Assembly (NCBI GenBank): GCA_005885285.1
Contig: VAZG01000193.1
Coordinates: 1-51,800, forward strand
DNA length: 51,800 nucleotides
Direction of reading: 5' to 3'
From: Alphaproteobacteria bacterium
Lineage (GTDB): Bacteria; Pseudomonadota; Alphaproteobacteria; Rhizobiales; Xanthobacteraceae
Shown here: one piece after another, positions 8,354 through 17,047 of the stretch
Position numbering within the stretch: the stretch's first letter is position 1
Layout of the letters: each line of letters begins with the position of its first letter
Program-made: the position numbers and the translations under genes
Notes under the pieces: generated by a model
Databases searched by the model: none
The model's input: only the letters and a program-made list of their open reading frames with translations
What the model was told of the DNA's origin: nothing

Positions 8354-9571
8354 TCAGGCCGCCTTGGGTGAAAGGGCGAGCGAACGGCCGAACATCATGT
8401 CGGGGCGGATTCTCGCGATCGGTTCGCTCGAGCGGATCAGTTCGAGATACCAGAGCGCGTCGGTTACATCGCCGATCAGTACCGCGCCGGTGAGCCGGCC
8501 CTCGGCGACGACCAGCTTCTTGTAGGTGCCGTGCTTGACGTCGGAGAGCACGATGGCCTCGCTGCCGTCCTCGCCCATGAAATCGCCGGCCGAAAACACG
8601 CTGACGCCCGACACTTTCAAATTGGTCGCAACGACGCTGCCCTGGTAGGCCGCATTGCGACCCGCGAGATGCCGCGCCAGCACGCGCGCCTGTTCGTAAG
8701 CCGGCTCGACCAGTCCGTAGCAAATGCCGCGATGCTCGGCGCATTCCCCGAGCGCGAATACATCGGCCGCGCCGGTCTTTAGATGGTCGTCGACGACGAC
8801 GCCGCGATTGACCGATAGGCCGGCCTCCTTGGCCAGCGCAACATTGGGCCGGATGCCGGCGGCGAAAATCACGGCGTCCGCCTCGATCCGCCGCCCGTCC
8901 ACGAGTTCGACGGCCTCGACGCGGGTCTCGCCGTGGATCTGCGCGGTATTGGCATTCAAGAGAATCCTGATGCCCTTGCGTTCGACCAGCGATTTCAAGA
9001 GCGCCGCGGCGGGTGCATCGAGCTGGCGCTCCATCAGGCGGTCCATCAGATGGATCAGGTCGACCTGCGCGCCGGCCTTGGCAAGGCCGTAGGCCGCTTC
9101 CAATCCCAACAGGCCGCCGCCGACCACCACCACTCGCTTCTTGCGGGTTGCGAGCGTCAGCAGGAGATCGACATCGCGGCTGTCGCGAAAGGTGTGGACG
9201 CCGGCGAGATCGGCGCCTGGTACGTTGAGCCGCAACGGCGCCGAGCCGGTGGCAAGGATCAGCTTCGAAAACGCAATGCTCTCTTCATTTTCGATCTTGA
9301 GTTCGCGGCGGCCGAGATCGATCTCGGTGGCTCGGCAGTTATATTTCAGCGTCACGCCGCGGTCGCGCCACCAGTGGGCCGGGTTGAGCTCGATGTCATG
9401 GGAAGCGGTCTCGCCGGCAAGCACCGATGACAGCAGCACGCGGTTGTAAGCCAAACGCGGCTCGGCGCCGATCACCGCGATGGCGTAACGGCCGAGCGCG
9501 GTCTTCGCGAGTTCGTCGACCAGACGCGCGGCCGCCATGCCATTGCCGACAATCACCAGCGCTTCGCTCAC
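8354..9571 (-). CDS. flp: FAD-dependent NAD(P)H oxidoreductase of nitrate assimilation
   Basis: The protein has two Rossmann motifs: an FAD site at the N-terminus (VIVGNGMAAARLVDEL) and an NAD(P)H site in the middle (VVVGGGLLGLEAAYGLAKAG). It is like the N-terminal half of assimilatory nitrite reductase NirB and rubredoxin reductase. In Bradyrhizobium the equivalent Flp passes electrons to the nitrate reductase and probably to the haemoglobin encoded just upstream. I chose the GTG at 9571, which gives the usual VSEALVIVGNG start, has GAGG eight bases upstream and follows the bjgb stop by 10 bp. An ATG at 9607 would add 12 unlikely residues and overlap bjgb. It is predicted to be cytoplasmic. 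Confidence 0.9.
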   Translation of the reverse strand: MSEALVIVGNGMAAARLVDELAKTALGRYAIAVIGAEPRLAYNRVLLSSVLAGETASHDIELNPAHWWRDRGVTLKYNCRATEIDLGRRELKIENEESIAFSKLILATGSAPLRLNVPGADLAGVHTFRDSRDVDLLLTLATRKKRVVVVGGGLLGLEAAYGLAKAGAQVDLIHLMDRLMERQLDAPAAALLKSLVERKGIRILLNANTAQIHGETRVEAVELVDGRRIEADAVIFAAGIRPNVALAKEAGLSVNRGVVVDDHLKTGAADVFALGECAEHRGICYGLVEPAYEQARVLARHLAGRNAAYQGSVVATNLKVSGVSVFSAGDFMGEDGSEAIVLSDVKHGTYKKLVVAEGRLTGAVLIGDVTDALWYLELIRSSEPIARIRPDMMFGRSLALSPKAA

Positions 9572-9581
9572 GAAAACATCC

Positions 9582-10007
9582 TCACTCGGCGGCCTGAGGC
9601 CGCCCATAGGCCTCGGAAATCATATAGCCCGACAAAGTGCCGTAGGCCGCGGTCCAGGCTGCGGCGACCTCGTGCGTCCAGTCCTCGCCCAGTCCCTTTT
9701 CCAGCGTCCACAGCAAGGCGCCGCCGACCACCGGATAGTGCTCAGGCTTGGCGCCATAGCTGACATGGCGGATTGCAAGCGCGCTCGCGGCCGGCAGCAC
9801 CGATGCGAGATTGGAAAGGCCGTCCACCACGACGGCCAACGTTGCCATCAGCTTCTTGCGCTGCTCGGTCATGTCGGTTGGAAACATCGCCTTGACCTGC
9901 GGCGCGACCGCGAACAGGCGATCATAGAAGATCGCGGCGGCCTGATCGGCGATCGGTGCGACTCTGGCGAAGCTCTCTTGCACGAGTTTGACTTGGTCGG
10001 GTGTCAT
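9582..10007 (-). CDS. bjgb: Single-domain bacterial haemoglobin (nitric-oxide detoxification)
   Basis: The 141-residue protein is a globin without the reductase domain of flavohaemoglobins. The B10 tyrosine (Tyr28 in AIFYDRLF) and the proximal histidine (His81 in RHVSYG, followed by PEHYPVVG) are present. In Bradyrhizobium this gene, Bjgb, protects cells and nodules against nitric oxide formed during nitrate use, with Flp as its likely reductase partner. It sits between narK and flp on the same strand, in the known order. The ATG at 10007 has a GGAGCGAG-type ribosome site upstream. Confidence 0.93.
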   Translation of the reverse strand: MTPDQVKLVQESFARVAPIADQAAAIFYDRLFAVAPQVKAMFPTDMTEQRKKLMATLAVVVDGLSNLASVLPAASALAIRHVSYGAKPEHYPVVGGALLWTLEKGLGEDWTHEVAAAWTAAYGTLSGYMISEAYGRPQAAE

Positions 10008-10026
10008 GTCTCGCTCCTTTGCTCAA

Positions 10027-10054
10027 CCCCTCGCCCCGCCAGTGGGACGAGGGG
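10027..10054 (-). other. Intercistronic hairpin between narK and bjgb
   Basis: CCCCTCG at 10027-10033 pairs with CGAGGGG at 10048-10054, and three further G-C pairs can form inside across a one-base bulge. It lies in the 65-bp gap between narK and bjgb. No T-run follows, so it is more likely an mRNA-processing or stability element than a terminator. This reading is inference. Confidence 0.4.
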
Positions 10055-10072
10055 ACGACGAACTACACGGCC

Positions 10073-11455
10073 CTACACGCGCGCTTCGGCGAGGCTCGGC
10101 ACGCCGGCTTCCGCGGGGCTGCGGCGCAGGTAGAACCACCAGGTGAACGCCAGACAGATCGCGTAGAAGCCGAGGTAGATGACCAGCGCGAGCTGCGGAC
10201 CGCCGGTGATGGCAATCGACTTGCCGAAGCCCGACGGGATCAGGTAGCCGCCGCAGGCACCGATGGCGCCGATGAAGCCGAGCGCGGCACCGCTTTCGAT
10301 GCTCGCGGCCTTCATGGCAGCGGCGCGGCCGGCGTCGCCGAGGCCTCGCGCCTTTCGCAGATTCTCCTCGCGGAAGATCGAGGGGATCATCCGATAGGTC
10401 GATCCGTTGCCGACCCCGGTGGTGACGAACAGGATCAGGAACATCACCAGGAACCCGGCGAAATCCTTCGTGCCCACAAAGTACAGCACACCGATCGTCG
10501 CGGCCGCCATCGCGATGAAATTCCAGAACGTCACGATCGCACCGCCGACCCTGTCGGCGAGCAAGCCACCCAATGGCCGCGACAACGAGCCCACCAGCGG
10601 TCCCATGAACGCGATCGCGATGGTGACTGCCGGGAATTGCGTCTTGATCAGAAGCGGAAACGCGGCCGAGTAACCGATGAAGGAGCCGAACGTCCCGATG
10701 TAGATGAAGGACATGATCCAGGTGTGCTTGCGCTTGACGATCGCGACCTGATCCTTGAACGAAGCCTTCGCCGAGGTCAGGTTGTTCATGAAGAAGACCG
10801 CGCCGAACAGCGCGATCGCCAGCGGCAGCATCCACATCAGTCCCGCGTTCTGAAGGTAGACGCCCGCGACCGGCGAGGCCTGATAGAGATTGATCAGGCC
10901 GGCTCCCATCAGGATTGGCGTCAGCAATTGGACGCTTGAGACACCGATATTGCCGCCGGCGGCGTTCAAGCCGAGCGCCCAGCCCTTCATGCGGTCGGGA
11001 TAGAAGAAGGAGATGTTGGCCATGCTGGAGGCAAAATTGCCGCCGCCGAGACCGGCAGTGGAGGCCACCAGCAGCATCAGCCAGAACGGCGTCTCGGGGT
11101 GGCTGACGAAATAGGCGAGCGAAAGCGTTGGGATGAACAGCACCGCGGCGCTGAAGATGGTCCAGTTGCGGCCACCGAACGTCGTCACTGCGAAGGTGTA
11201 GGGAAAGCGCATCAGCGAGCCGATCAGCCCCGGCAGCGCCACCAGCTGAAACAACTCATCGGTCGAGAAATGAAAACCGGCCGCCGGCAATTTGGTCGCG
11301 ACGATGCTCCAGATCAGCCAGACCGAAAATCCGATATGTTCGGCGACGATCGACCAGATGAGATTGCGCCGGGCGACGAATTTGCCCTTGGAGTTCCAGA
11401 AGGTCTCATCCTCTGGTCTCCAATCTGAAATCCAGGTCGGGCTCTGATCGCTCAT
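10073..11455 (-). CDS. narK: Nitrate/nitrite MFS transporter
   Basis: This is a 460-residue, about 12-segment inner-membrane transporter of the NarK/NasA nitrate-nitrite porter family. The nitrate-signature-like glycine-rich segments are visible (STAGLGGGNFASSMANISFF and LFVTTGVGNGSTYRMIPSIF). It brings nitrate in for the nitrate reductase and may also export nitrite. The open frame extends to 11611, but the ATG at 11455 (MSDQSPTWISDW) has AAGGAAC in place upstream and is the expected N-terminus. It is the first gene of the nitrate operon and is preceded by a sigma-54-like promoter. Confidence 0.95.
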   Translation of the reverse strand: MSDQSPTWISDWRPEDETFWNSKGKFVARRNLIWSIVAEHIGFSVWLIWSIVATKLPAAGFHFSTDELFQLVALPGLIGSLMRFPYTFAVTTFGGRNWTIFSAAVLFIPTLSLAYFVSHPETPFWLMLLVASTAGLGGGNFASSMANISFFYPDRMKGWALGLNAAGGNIGVSSVQLLTPILMGAGLINLYQASPVAGVYLQNAGLMWMLPLAIALFGAVFFMNNLTSAKASFKDQVAIVKRKHTWIMSFIYIGTFGSFIGYSAAFPLLIKTQFPAVTIAIAFMGPLVGSLSRPLGGLLADRVGGAIVTFWNFIAMAAATIGVLYFVGTKDFAGFLVMFLILFVTTGVGNGSTYRMIPSIFREENLRKARGLGDAGRAAAMKAASIESGAALGFIGAIGACGGYLIPSGFGKSIAITGGPQLALVIYLGFYAICLAFTWWFYLRRSPAEAGVPSLAEARV

Positions 11456-11595
11456 TACAAAGTTCCTTTCTCCGCGGGCTCGTCGCGGGCGCTTGAAGGC
11501 ACGACAACGCGTTCCGGGAAGGCCCCGGTTGGCGGCATAAAAATTTCGGATATTTGGCTTCGCGGACGGCATCGATGGCGTCGGCATCAAGCTAT

Positions 11596-11611
11596 TCAAG
11601 CTTCGTGCCAA
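11596..11611 (-). promoter_or_regulatory. Near-consensus sigma-54 (RpoN) promoter for the nitrate operon
   Basis: Read on the minus strand the site is TTGGCACG-N4-TTGA, about 140 bp before the narK ATG. It matches the -24 box fully (TGGCACG) and keeps the exact 10-base spacing, but the -12 GC is GA. Nitrate assimilation in rhizobia is under NtrC and RpoN control, which fits this position. The long leader leaves room for NasT-type antitermination, but I could not identify the diagnostic leader hairpins with confidence. Confidence 0.55.
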
Positions 11612-11699
11612 CCTGCCGCAGCTAAGGATCTGTAGTTTTTTCAGCTGGTTGCAGGAATCGTCTAAGATTTTGCCGAGGATTCAAGCGCATGCAAAATTT

Positions 11700-11762
11700 G
11701 CGATTCGCTTATTTCTTGAATGGCGATTCGCTCATTTCTTGTGCGGCGCACAAGAAATGAGC
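11700..11762. promoter_or_regulatory. Tandem direct repeat and 15-bp-stem hairpin upstream of the narK promoter
   Basis: Two 19-base copies of a GCGATTCGCT(T/C)ATTTCTTG unit lie at 11700-11718 and 11723-11741, differing at one base. The second copy is part of a perfect hairpin: 15-bp arms at 11730-11744 and 11748-11762 with a 3-base loop. A short palindrome GCAAA-A-TTTGC at 11691-11701 overlaps the first copy. The block lies 80-170 bp upstream of the sigma-54-like site, where enhancer proteins bind. It does not look like the usual NtrC site, so its role is unknown. Confidence 0.5.
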
Positions 11763-11787
11763 AAGTGCCCAAAAAATGAATATCGAA

Positions 11788-11904
11788 GATGATCCGGAAA
11801 AGTGGTGCCCGTCTCCCTCGCGACAAACGCGGAATGCATTTGCGCGGAGATCATGCTCCAAACGATAAACCTAAAGGGCGGTAGCGGAGGCTATCGCGCT
11901 TTAG
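11788..11904. repeat. Diverged dispersed repeat (ATGATCCGGAAAAGTGG type)
   Basis: This is a degraded copy of the repeat seen intact at 32317-32420. It shares GATCCGGAAAAGTGG near the left, GATCATGCTC in the middle, and ACCTAAAG plus ATCGCGCTTTAG towards the right end. The right end overlaps the 3' end of the intradiol dioxygenase gene, and its TTTAG supplies that gene's stop codon on the other strand. Confidence 0.6.
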
Positions 11905-12815
11905 GCGGTCTCGGTGACTTTGACTCCCAGCGGCTTTGGCGCGGCCCCTTCACCCGGCTTCACGCGGAAATCGTAGGTCATCAGATGCCATGGACCATCG
12001 GCCTTCTTGCCGTCCGGCATGGTCGGATCGCTGCGTTTTTCGACCCTGGCGATGAGTTCGTCCTTGACGCCGAACACCACGTCGGAATCGAGATATTTGT
12101 CGCCGCCGATGAAGACGTGGGTGATCAGCGGCTCGTAACCCGGTGCGTTGACGAGGAAATGCACATGCGCGGGCCGCATCGGATGCCGCCGCGTCTGCAG
12201 GATCATCTCCCCGACCGGGCCATCGGTCGGGATCGGATAGCTGCAGGGCAGGATAGTGCGAAAGAAGAAGCGGCCATCGGCGTCGGTGACGAAGCGCGCC
12301 CGCGATGACGGTCCTTGGGTTTCGTAAGAGGGCTTCTGCGAATCGTAGAATCCATCATCGTCAGCATGCCAGACGTCGACCGGAACGCCCGCGAGCGGCT
12401 TGCCTTTGAGATCGGTGACCCGGCTCTGCACGAACATCCGCTCGCCGGGAAGATTTGCCGAGATATCGGCTCCATGCGGCATCTTCTTGTGCTCGCCGAC
12501 ATAGAACGGACCGAGCACGGTGGTCTCGGTCGCGCCTGCGCGCTCGCGATGGTTGACCGCATCGACCAGCATCGAAACCCCGAACACATCCGAGAGCAGG
12601 ATGAACTCCTGGCGGGTCGGGGTGCATTTCTGGCCGACGCGGGTCAGGAAATCGATGGCATAACCCCACTCGTCGAAGGTGAGATCGGTCTTGCGCACAT
12701 AGTCGTGCAGCGACTTCACCAGCTCTTCCATCAGGAATTTGACACGCGGGTCCGGCGTCTCCTCGAAGCTGCGGATAACGGCGGCGGTGAGTTCGGTGTC
12801 GTTGAATTGAGGCAT
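11901..12815 (-). CDS. Intradiol ring-cleavage dioxygenase (catechol/hydroxyquinol 1,2-dioxygenase type)
   Basis: The 304-residue protein cleaves an aromatic diol between its two hydroxyls using non-haem Fe(III). An N-terminal alpha-helical dioxygenase domain covers about residues 1-100 (VKFLMEELVKSLHDYVRKT). The catalytic beta-sandwich follows. All four iron ligands are recognisable: Tyr157 (DGFYDSQ), Tyr193 (CSYPIPTDG), His217 and His219 (RPAHVHF). The N-terminal domain and WHADDDGFYDSQ segment favour catechol or hydroxyquinol 1,2-dioxygenase over protocatechuate 3,4-dioxygenase. No muconate-pathway genes are adjacent; a serine hydrolase is divergent from it. The final codons fall in a dispersed repeat. 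Confidence 0.92.
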   Translation of the reverse strand: MPQFNDTELTAAVIRSFEETPDPRVKFLMEELVKSLHDYVRKTDLTFDEWGYAIDFLTRVGQKCTPTRQEFILLSDVFGVSMLVDAVNHRERAGATETTVLGPFYVGEHKKMPHGADISANLPGERMFVQSRVTDLKGKPLAGVPVDVWHADDDGFYDSQKPSYETQGPSSRARFVTDADGRFFFRTILPCSYPIPTDGPVGEMILQTRRHPMRPAHVHFLVNAPGYEPLITHVFIGGDKYLDSDVVFGVKDELIARVEKRSDPTMPDGKKADGPWHLMTYDFRVKPGEGAAPKPLGVKVTETA

Positions 12816-12955
12816 TGTTGTTGTCCTCGCGAATACCTGGGGAGCCCTTTAGCCTATACCAGCAACCGCGCCCAGGGTAGGCACGCGGAGTTGTTGGAAC
12901 AGAGCCTATATATCGGCTATCAACGCGCCAAACCGAACGCTTGGAGATGGTCCCG

Positions 12956-14227
12956 ATGCTGGCCCCGACCTCCGCTGCTCCCGAATCCGCAGGAATGTCC
13001 AAGGCAGCGCTCGACCGTCTGGAACGTCACCTGAAGAGCCGCTACATCGACGCCGGCCGCTTCCCGGGGACCCAGCTTCTGGTTTACCGGCGCGGCAACA
13101 TCGTCCACAGCGCCGTGCAGGGCTTTGCCGACCTCGAACGCAAGGTCCCGCTGAAGGACGACACCATCTTCCGCATTTATTCGATGACCAAGCCGATCAC
13201 CTCGGTAGCGTTCATGATGCTGTTCGAGGAGGGCCTGGTCGCGCTCGACGAGCCGGTCCACAAATACATTCCGGAATGGAAGAACCTCGGCGTCTTCGTC
13301 GCCGGCACCGCGCCGGCATTCCTGACCAGGCCGCCGTCGCGGCCGATGTTGATTGTGGACCTATTGCGGCACACCTCGGGACTGACCTACGGTTTCCAGC
13401 AGCGCTCCAATGTGGATGCCGCCTACCGCGAAAAGAAAATCGGTGACATCGTCAAGGCTGGCACGCTGCAAACAATGATCGAGGAGCTGGCGAAAATCCC
13501 GCTGGAATTCTCGCCGGGCGAAGCCTGGAACTATTCGGTCTCGACCGACGTGATCGGCTATCTCATCGGCAAGATCGCCGGCCAACCGTTCCAGCAGTTC
13601 CTCAAGGAGCGCATCTTCGATCCGCTCGGGATGAACGACACGGATTTCTTTGTCCCACCCGACAAGGTCCATCGCTTCGCGGCCTGCTATTCGGCCGATC
13701 CGCAAGGCGTGACGTTCCTTGCGACCGAGCGCAAGGGCAACTTGACACTGCAGGACGATCCGATCACGAGTTCGTTCCTCTCGCCGCCTGAACTCTTTTC
13801 CGGCGGCGGCGGATTGTGTTCGACCGCGACCGACTATCTCACCTTCTGCCGGGCGCTGCTCAATGGTGGCGAGCTGGACGGCGTCAGGCTGATTGGTCCG
13901 AAGACGCTCAAGTTGATGACATCGAACCATCTTCCCGGAGGGCGCGACCTGCCGGAAATGTCGAGATCGCTTTTCTCCGAGGCCATCTATGGCGGCGTGG
14001 GGTACGGCCTCGGCGTCTCCGTCACGATGGATCCGGCGAAGACCCTGATTCCTGGCAGCCCCGGGGAATATGCCTGGGGCGGCGCGGCCTCGACGGCGTT
14101 CTGGATCGATCCGGCGGAAGAACTGATCACGATTTTCATGACCCAGCTATTGCCCTCAAGCGCCTATCCGGTCCGCCGCGAGCTGCGCACCATGGTCTAC
14201 GCGGCGATCACCGACAGCAACCTCTAG
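12956..14227 (+). CDS. Serine hydrolase, beta-lactamase/class C-like esterase family
   Basis: This 423-residue enzyme belongs to the beta-lactamase/transpeptidase-like fold used by EstB-type esterases and some amide hydrolases. The nucleophile motif is S-x-x-K at Ser76-Lys79 (YSMTK), with the active-site tyrosine at about residue 193 (WNYSVSTD) and the HTSGLTYG segment typical of the family. There is no convincing signal peptide, so it is probably cytoplasmic. I chose the ATG at 12956 because GGAG lies nine bases upstream; the frame could also start at 12947 or at TTG 12941. It is divergent from the intradiol dioxygenase with a short shared spacer, suggesting a common aromatic or lactone-ester pathway. 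The substrate is unknown. Confidence 0.88.
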   Translation: MLAPTSAAPESAGMSKAALDRLERHLKSRYIDAGRFPGTQLLVYRRGNIVHSAVQGFADLERKVPLKDDTIFRIYSMTKPITSVAFMMLFEEGLVALDEPVHKYIPEWKNLGVFVAGTAPAFLTRPPSRPMLIVDLLRHTSGLTYGFQQRSNVDAAYREKKIGDIVKAGTLQTMIEELAKIPLEFSPGEAWNYSVSTDVIGYLIGKIAGQPFQQFLKERIFDPLGMNDTDFFVPPDKVHRFAACYSADPQGVTFLATERKGNLTLQDDPITSSFLSPPELFSGGGGLCSTATDYLTFCRALLNGGELDGVRLIGPKTLKLMTSNHLPGGRDLPEMSRSLFSEAIYGGVGYGLGVSVTMDPAKTLIPGSPGEYAWGGAASTAFWIDPAEELITIFMTQLLPSSAYPVRRELRTMVYAAITDSNL

Positions 14228-14349
14228 CGCCTACCGCACCGCAACGACTGGATGCCGCCGGCGCAAAATACTTGGCGGGTTTCGCACGCTTCTCCTATGC
14301 TTGCGGCGGTTTGGCGCCTCCGCCCGATTGCGTATTGCGGGAACCCCGC

Positions 14350-15852
14350 GTGCCGAAGCTTTCGCTGCCAGTTCGCCTCGCACTTCTGGTTGCAGGAACG
14401 ATGCTGCCGCTGATCGTTTTCGCGGTCGGCATCGTCTTCAACCATTACGAACAGGATCGCAAAGAAGCCTCGCGCCGGGTATTGGAAACGGTGCGCAGCA
14501 TTCGCCTCGTGCTCGATGCCGAAATGCAGCGTATGACCGGCGGCCTTCAGGTCCTCGCTCTCACCAATTCGCTGCGCAGCGGCGATTTCCAAAGCTTCCG
14601 CCCCATCGCTTCGGGCTTCCTCGATCAATACGGCAAGGACGGCGTCGTATTGGTGGCGGATCGCGATGGGCGCCCGTTGTTTTCCTCGGCTACACCAGAT
14701 GCGGCAAGCCTGCCGTTGCGCAACAATCGCGATCTCGTGGCGAAAGTGTTCGCGACAAAACAGCCGCACTACTCCAACCTCTTCATTGGCGTGGTGAAGA
14801 AGCAGCCGATCGTCACCGTCGAGGTACCGGTGTTTCGCGACGGCGAAGTGATCTATGACATCTCCTTTAGCCCGCCGATCGAGCTGTTCCAGACCATCGT
14901 CGAAAAGCAGCGCCCCAGTGAAAACTGGACGATCTCGATCTTCGATGGCGAAGGCATCAATTTCGCGCGTGTGCCGAACCCGCAGGCAACCATTGGCAAG
15001 CAGGCATCGCCCTCGCTCTATGCCGAGATGTTTCGAACAGCCGAAGCGACGCTTCCCACGGTTTCGCTCGAAGGCGTGCCGCTCATCACGACCTTTGCCC
15101 ACTCCTCGCTCACCGGCTGGACCGTCGCCGCCGGCATGGCGCAAGACTCGCTGGTCGCCCCGCTGTGGCGCAATCTCGCCATCACGAGCGCGATTGGCGG
15201 TGTGTTACTTTTAATCGGTCTCGCCTTCGCGTTGCGGATGGCGGCAGTAATTGCCCGCGGCGAGCGGCTGCATGACCTCCTGATCGAGGAGCTCAATCAC
15301 CGCGTCAAGAATACGCTGACCATTCTCCAGTCCATCGCCGTGCAAACCTTTCGCAGCGCAAGCAAGTCTGAACGCGAAAAATTCGAAGGCCGCCTGGGTG
15401 CGCTGGCGGATACGCATAATCTGCTCAGCGAGGAGAAGTGGCAGGGTTCTGGCCTGCGGGACGTGATCAGCCGCGTCCTGCAGCCCTATCTGCTCTCAAA
15501 TCCCGAGCGGCTGCGTATGTTTGGACCAAAGGTTCCATTATCGCCGCGGCTTGCGGTGGTGCTGTCGATGGTTCTGCATGAGATCGCGACCAATGCCACA
15601 AAATACGGCGCGCTGTCGAACGACACCGGCACCGTCACGCTGGACTGGGACGTCACCCACGAAGAAGGAAAACCGAAATTGACATTGATCTGGAGCGAGA
15701 GCGGCGGCCCTCATGTCGTAGCACCGGTACAGCGCGGCTTCGGATCGCGATTAATCGAGCGCAGCGCGCGCGACCAGCTTGGCGGCGAGGCGACCGTCGA
15801 TTTCCTTCCGCGCGGCGTGGTTTATACCGTGACCTGTGCGCTCGAAAACTGA
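14350..15852 (+). CDS. HWE-family sensor histidine kinase with periplasmic sensor domain
   Basis: The protein has a transmembrane helix at about residues 8-28, a periplasmic sensor region of about 245 residues that looks like a double-Cache domain, a second helix near residues 275-297, and a cytoplasmic kinase. The phosphorylation site is His317 in ELNHRVKN, followed by a Trp-x-Glu motif (Trp448, Glu450 in LIWSESGGP) that defines HWE kinases. The frame is open far upstream in the serine hydrolase gene, but GTG 14350 gives a sensible membrane-anchor start. No response regulator is adjacent. In alphaproteobacteria some HWE kinases feed the PhyR-EcfG general stress response; that link here is only a possibility. 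Confidence 0.9.
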   Translation: MPKLSLPVRLALLVAGTMLPLIVFAVGIVFNHYEQDRKEASRRVLETVRSIRLVLDAEMQRMTGGLQVLALTNSLRSGDFQSFRPIASGFLDQYGKDGVVLVADRDGRPLFSSATPDAASLPLRNNRDLVAKVFATKQPHYSNLFIGVVKKQPIVTVEVPVFRDGEVIYDISFSPPIELFQTIVEKQRPSENWTISIFDGEGINFARVPNPQATIGKQASPSLYAEMFRTAEATLPTVSLEGVPLITTFAHSSLTGWTVAAGMAQDSLVAPLWRNLAITSAIGGVLLLIGLAFALRMAAVIARGERLHDLLIEELNHRVKNTLTILQSIAVQTFRSASKSEREKFEGRLGALADTHNLLSEEKWQGSGLRDVISRVLQPYLLSNPERLRMFGPKVPLSPRLAVVLSMVLHEIATNATKYGALSNDTGTVTLDWDVTHEEGKPKLTLIWSESGGPHVVAPVQRGFGSRLIERSARDQLGGEATVDFLPRGVVYTVTCALEN

Positions 15853-15878
15853 AAGCTGAAAGTACGGACGCCCCGGTT

Positions 15879-16613
15879 CTACCCGAAGCTCTGCAGCGCC
15901 GGAAACGTCTCCAACAGCCAGATGCTGACATTGGATACCGCGCCGGTGAGGAAGCCGATGCCGGTCACGATCATCAGCACACCCATCGCCCGCTCGACAC
16001 TGGCGAGATGCCGCTTCATTTTTGCAAACAGCGACGAAAACTGTTCGACCATGAAGGCCGCGATCAGAAACGGAATTCCGAGCCCGGCGGAATAGACCGC
16101 AAGCAGCCCCGCGCCCTTCACGACGGTTGCTTCAGCAGCCGCGATCGACAGGATGGCGGCGAGGATCGGGCCGATGCAGGGCGTCCAGCCGAACGCGAAC
16201 GCGAGCCCCATGACATAGGCGCCCCACAGGCCCACGGGTCTCGGGATCGGCAGGCGGCCTTCCCGCATCAACACTCCGATCCGCGTCAGCCCCAGGAAGT
16301 GCAAACCCATGATGATGATGACGATGCCGGCGACGATCGAGAGCTCACTCGACCAGGCGCGGATCAGGCCACCGATCAGCGAGGCGCTGGCGCCAAGGGC
16401 CACAAATACGGTGGAAAAGCCAAGCACGAAGAAGGCAGCCGATACCATCACGGCGCGCTTCGAGGAAGACACCGTCTCCTCGTTGGTGACGTGCTCGATG
16501 GTCGCTCCGGTGAGATAGATCAAATAGGGCGGCACCAACGGCAGCACACAGGGCGACAGGAAGCTGACCAGGCCGGCAACCAATGCCGCCGGGATCGAAA
16601 CATTTTGAATCAT
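15879..16613 (-). CDS. ccdA: Cytochrome c biogenesis protein CcdA
   Basis: The 244-residue protein has six hydrophobic segments and the two membrane-embedded cysteines of the CcdA/DsbD-beta family: Cys22 in SPCVLPLVPPY and Cys146 in WTPCIGP. It carries reducing equivalents from cytoplasmic thioredoxin across the inner membrane to periplasmic thiol proteins that reduce apocytochrome c or other disulfides. It converges on the histidine kinase gene and stands apart from other cytochrome maturation genes, as is common in rhizobia. Confidence 0.95.
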   Translation of the reverse strand: MIQNVSIPAALVAGLVSFLSPCVLPLVPPYLIYLTGATIEHVTNEETVSSSKRAVMVSAAFFVLGFSTVFVALGASASLIGGLIRAWSSELSIVAGIVIIIMGLHFLGLTRIGVLMREGRLPIPRPVGLWGAYVMGLAFAFGWTPCIGPILAAILSIAAAEATVVKGAGLLAVYSAGLGIPFLIAAFMVEQFSSLFAKMKRHLASVERAMGVLMIVTGIGFLTGAVSNVSIWLLETFPALQSFG

Positions 16614-16786
16614 GCAATCATCGCTACCGCTCGCCTCGCGGCCCCGCCGCCTTGATTTAACCCGCGGGGCCAGCCTTGCTCACCCATACCGGCGATGCAG
16701 GATTCCCCTGTTCACAAATGCGGCATCGCTCAAGCCCGAACGGCCGTGCTTGATTGTTGATAAGGTGATGGGCCGCAAGTTCGCAA

Positions 16787-17047
16787 TTATTTGACCAGGC
16801 GGAGCAGCGGGCGCCCGCGCTGCGGAAGCTTCGGATCGCGTGTTTTGTCCGTCGCCGCGTCCAAGGACATCTCGTCGCACAAAGCCCTCAGTTCAGCGTC
16901 AGTAATGCGGTTGAGCTTCAACCGGAGATCGAGAATGGCCACCGATACCAGGTGCGCCGTCTCGGAGTTGCCGCCGCTCGCTAGCGCGGCCCGACATTCC
17001 TCGAGGGTTGCGAGAATCGAAAGCAATCGTTCGTCCGAATCAACCAC
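16787..17047 (-). CDS. Small hypothetical protein (start uncertain)
   Basis: I do not know its function. The C-terminal half looks like a real, helix-rich small cytoplasmic protein (ILATLEECRAALASG, then AHLVSVAILDLRLKLNRI) ending in a basic PLLRLVK tail. This resembles short hypothetical proteins that I recall from Bradyrhizobium. I chose the GTG at 17047, preceded by a GGAAAGAAG purine stretch, because the segment further upstream is compositionally different. The frame is open to an ATG at 17308, which would give 173 residues. It stands alone, convergent with nothing, with an XRE regulator divergent about 420 bp away. Confidence 0.5.
   Translation of the reverse strand: MVDSDERLLSILATLEECRAALASGGNSETAHLVSVAILDLRLKLNRITDAELRALCDEMSLDAATDKTRDPKLPQRGRPLLRLVK

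Noticed and set aside
7187..8371. 394-codon plus-strand open frame over nasC
   Set aside because: It is antisense to the nitrate reductase's iron-sulfur and Mo domains and shows no protein-like features.
13816..14349. N-terminal extension of the HWE kinase into the serine hydrolase gene
   Set aside because: The extra residues overlap the hydrolase in another frame and are not protein-like; the membrane anchor begins at the GTG at 14350.
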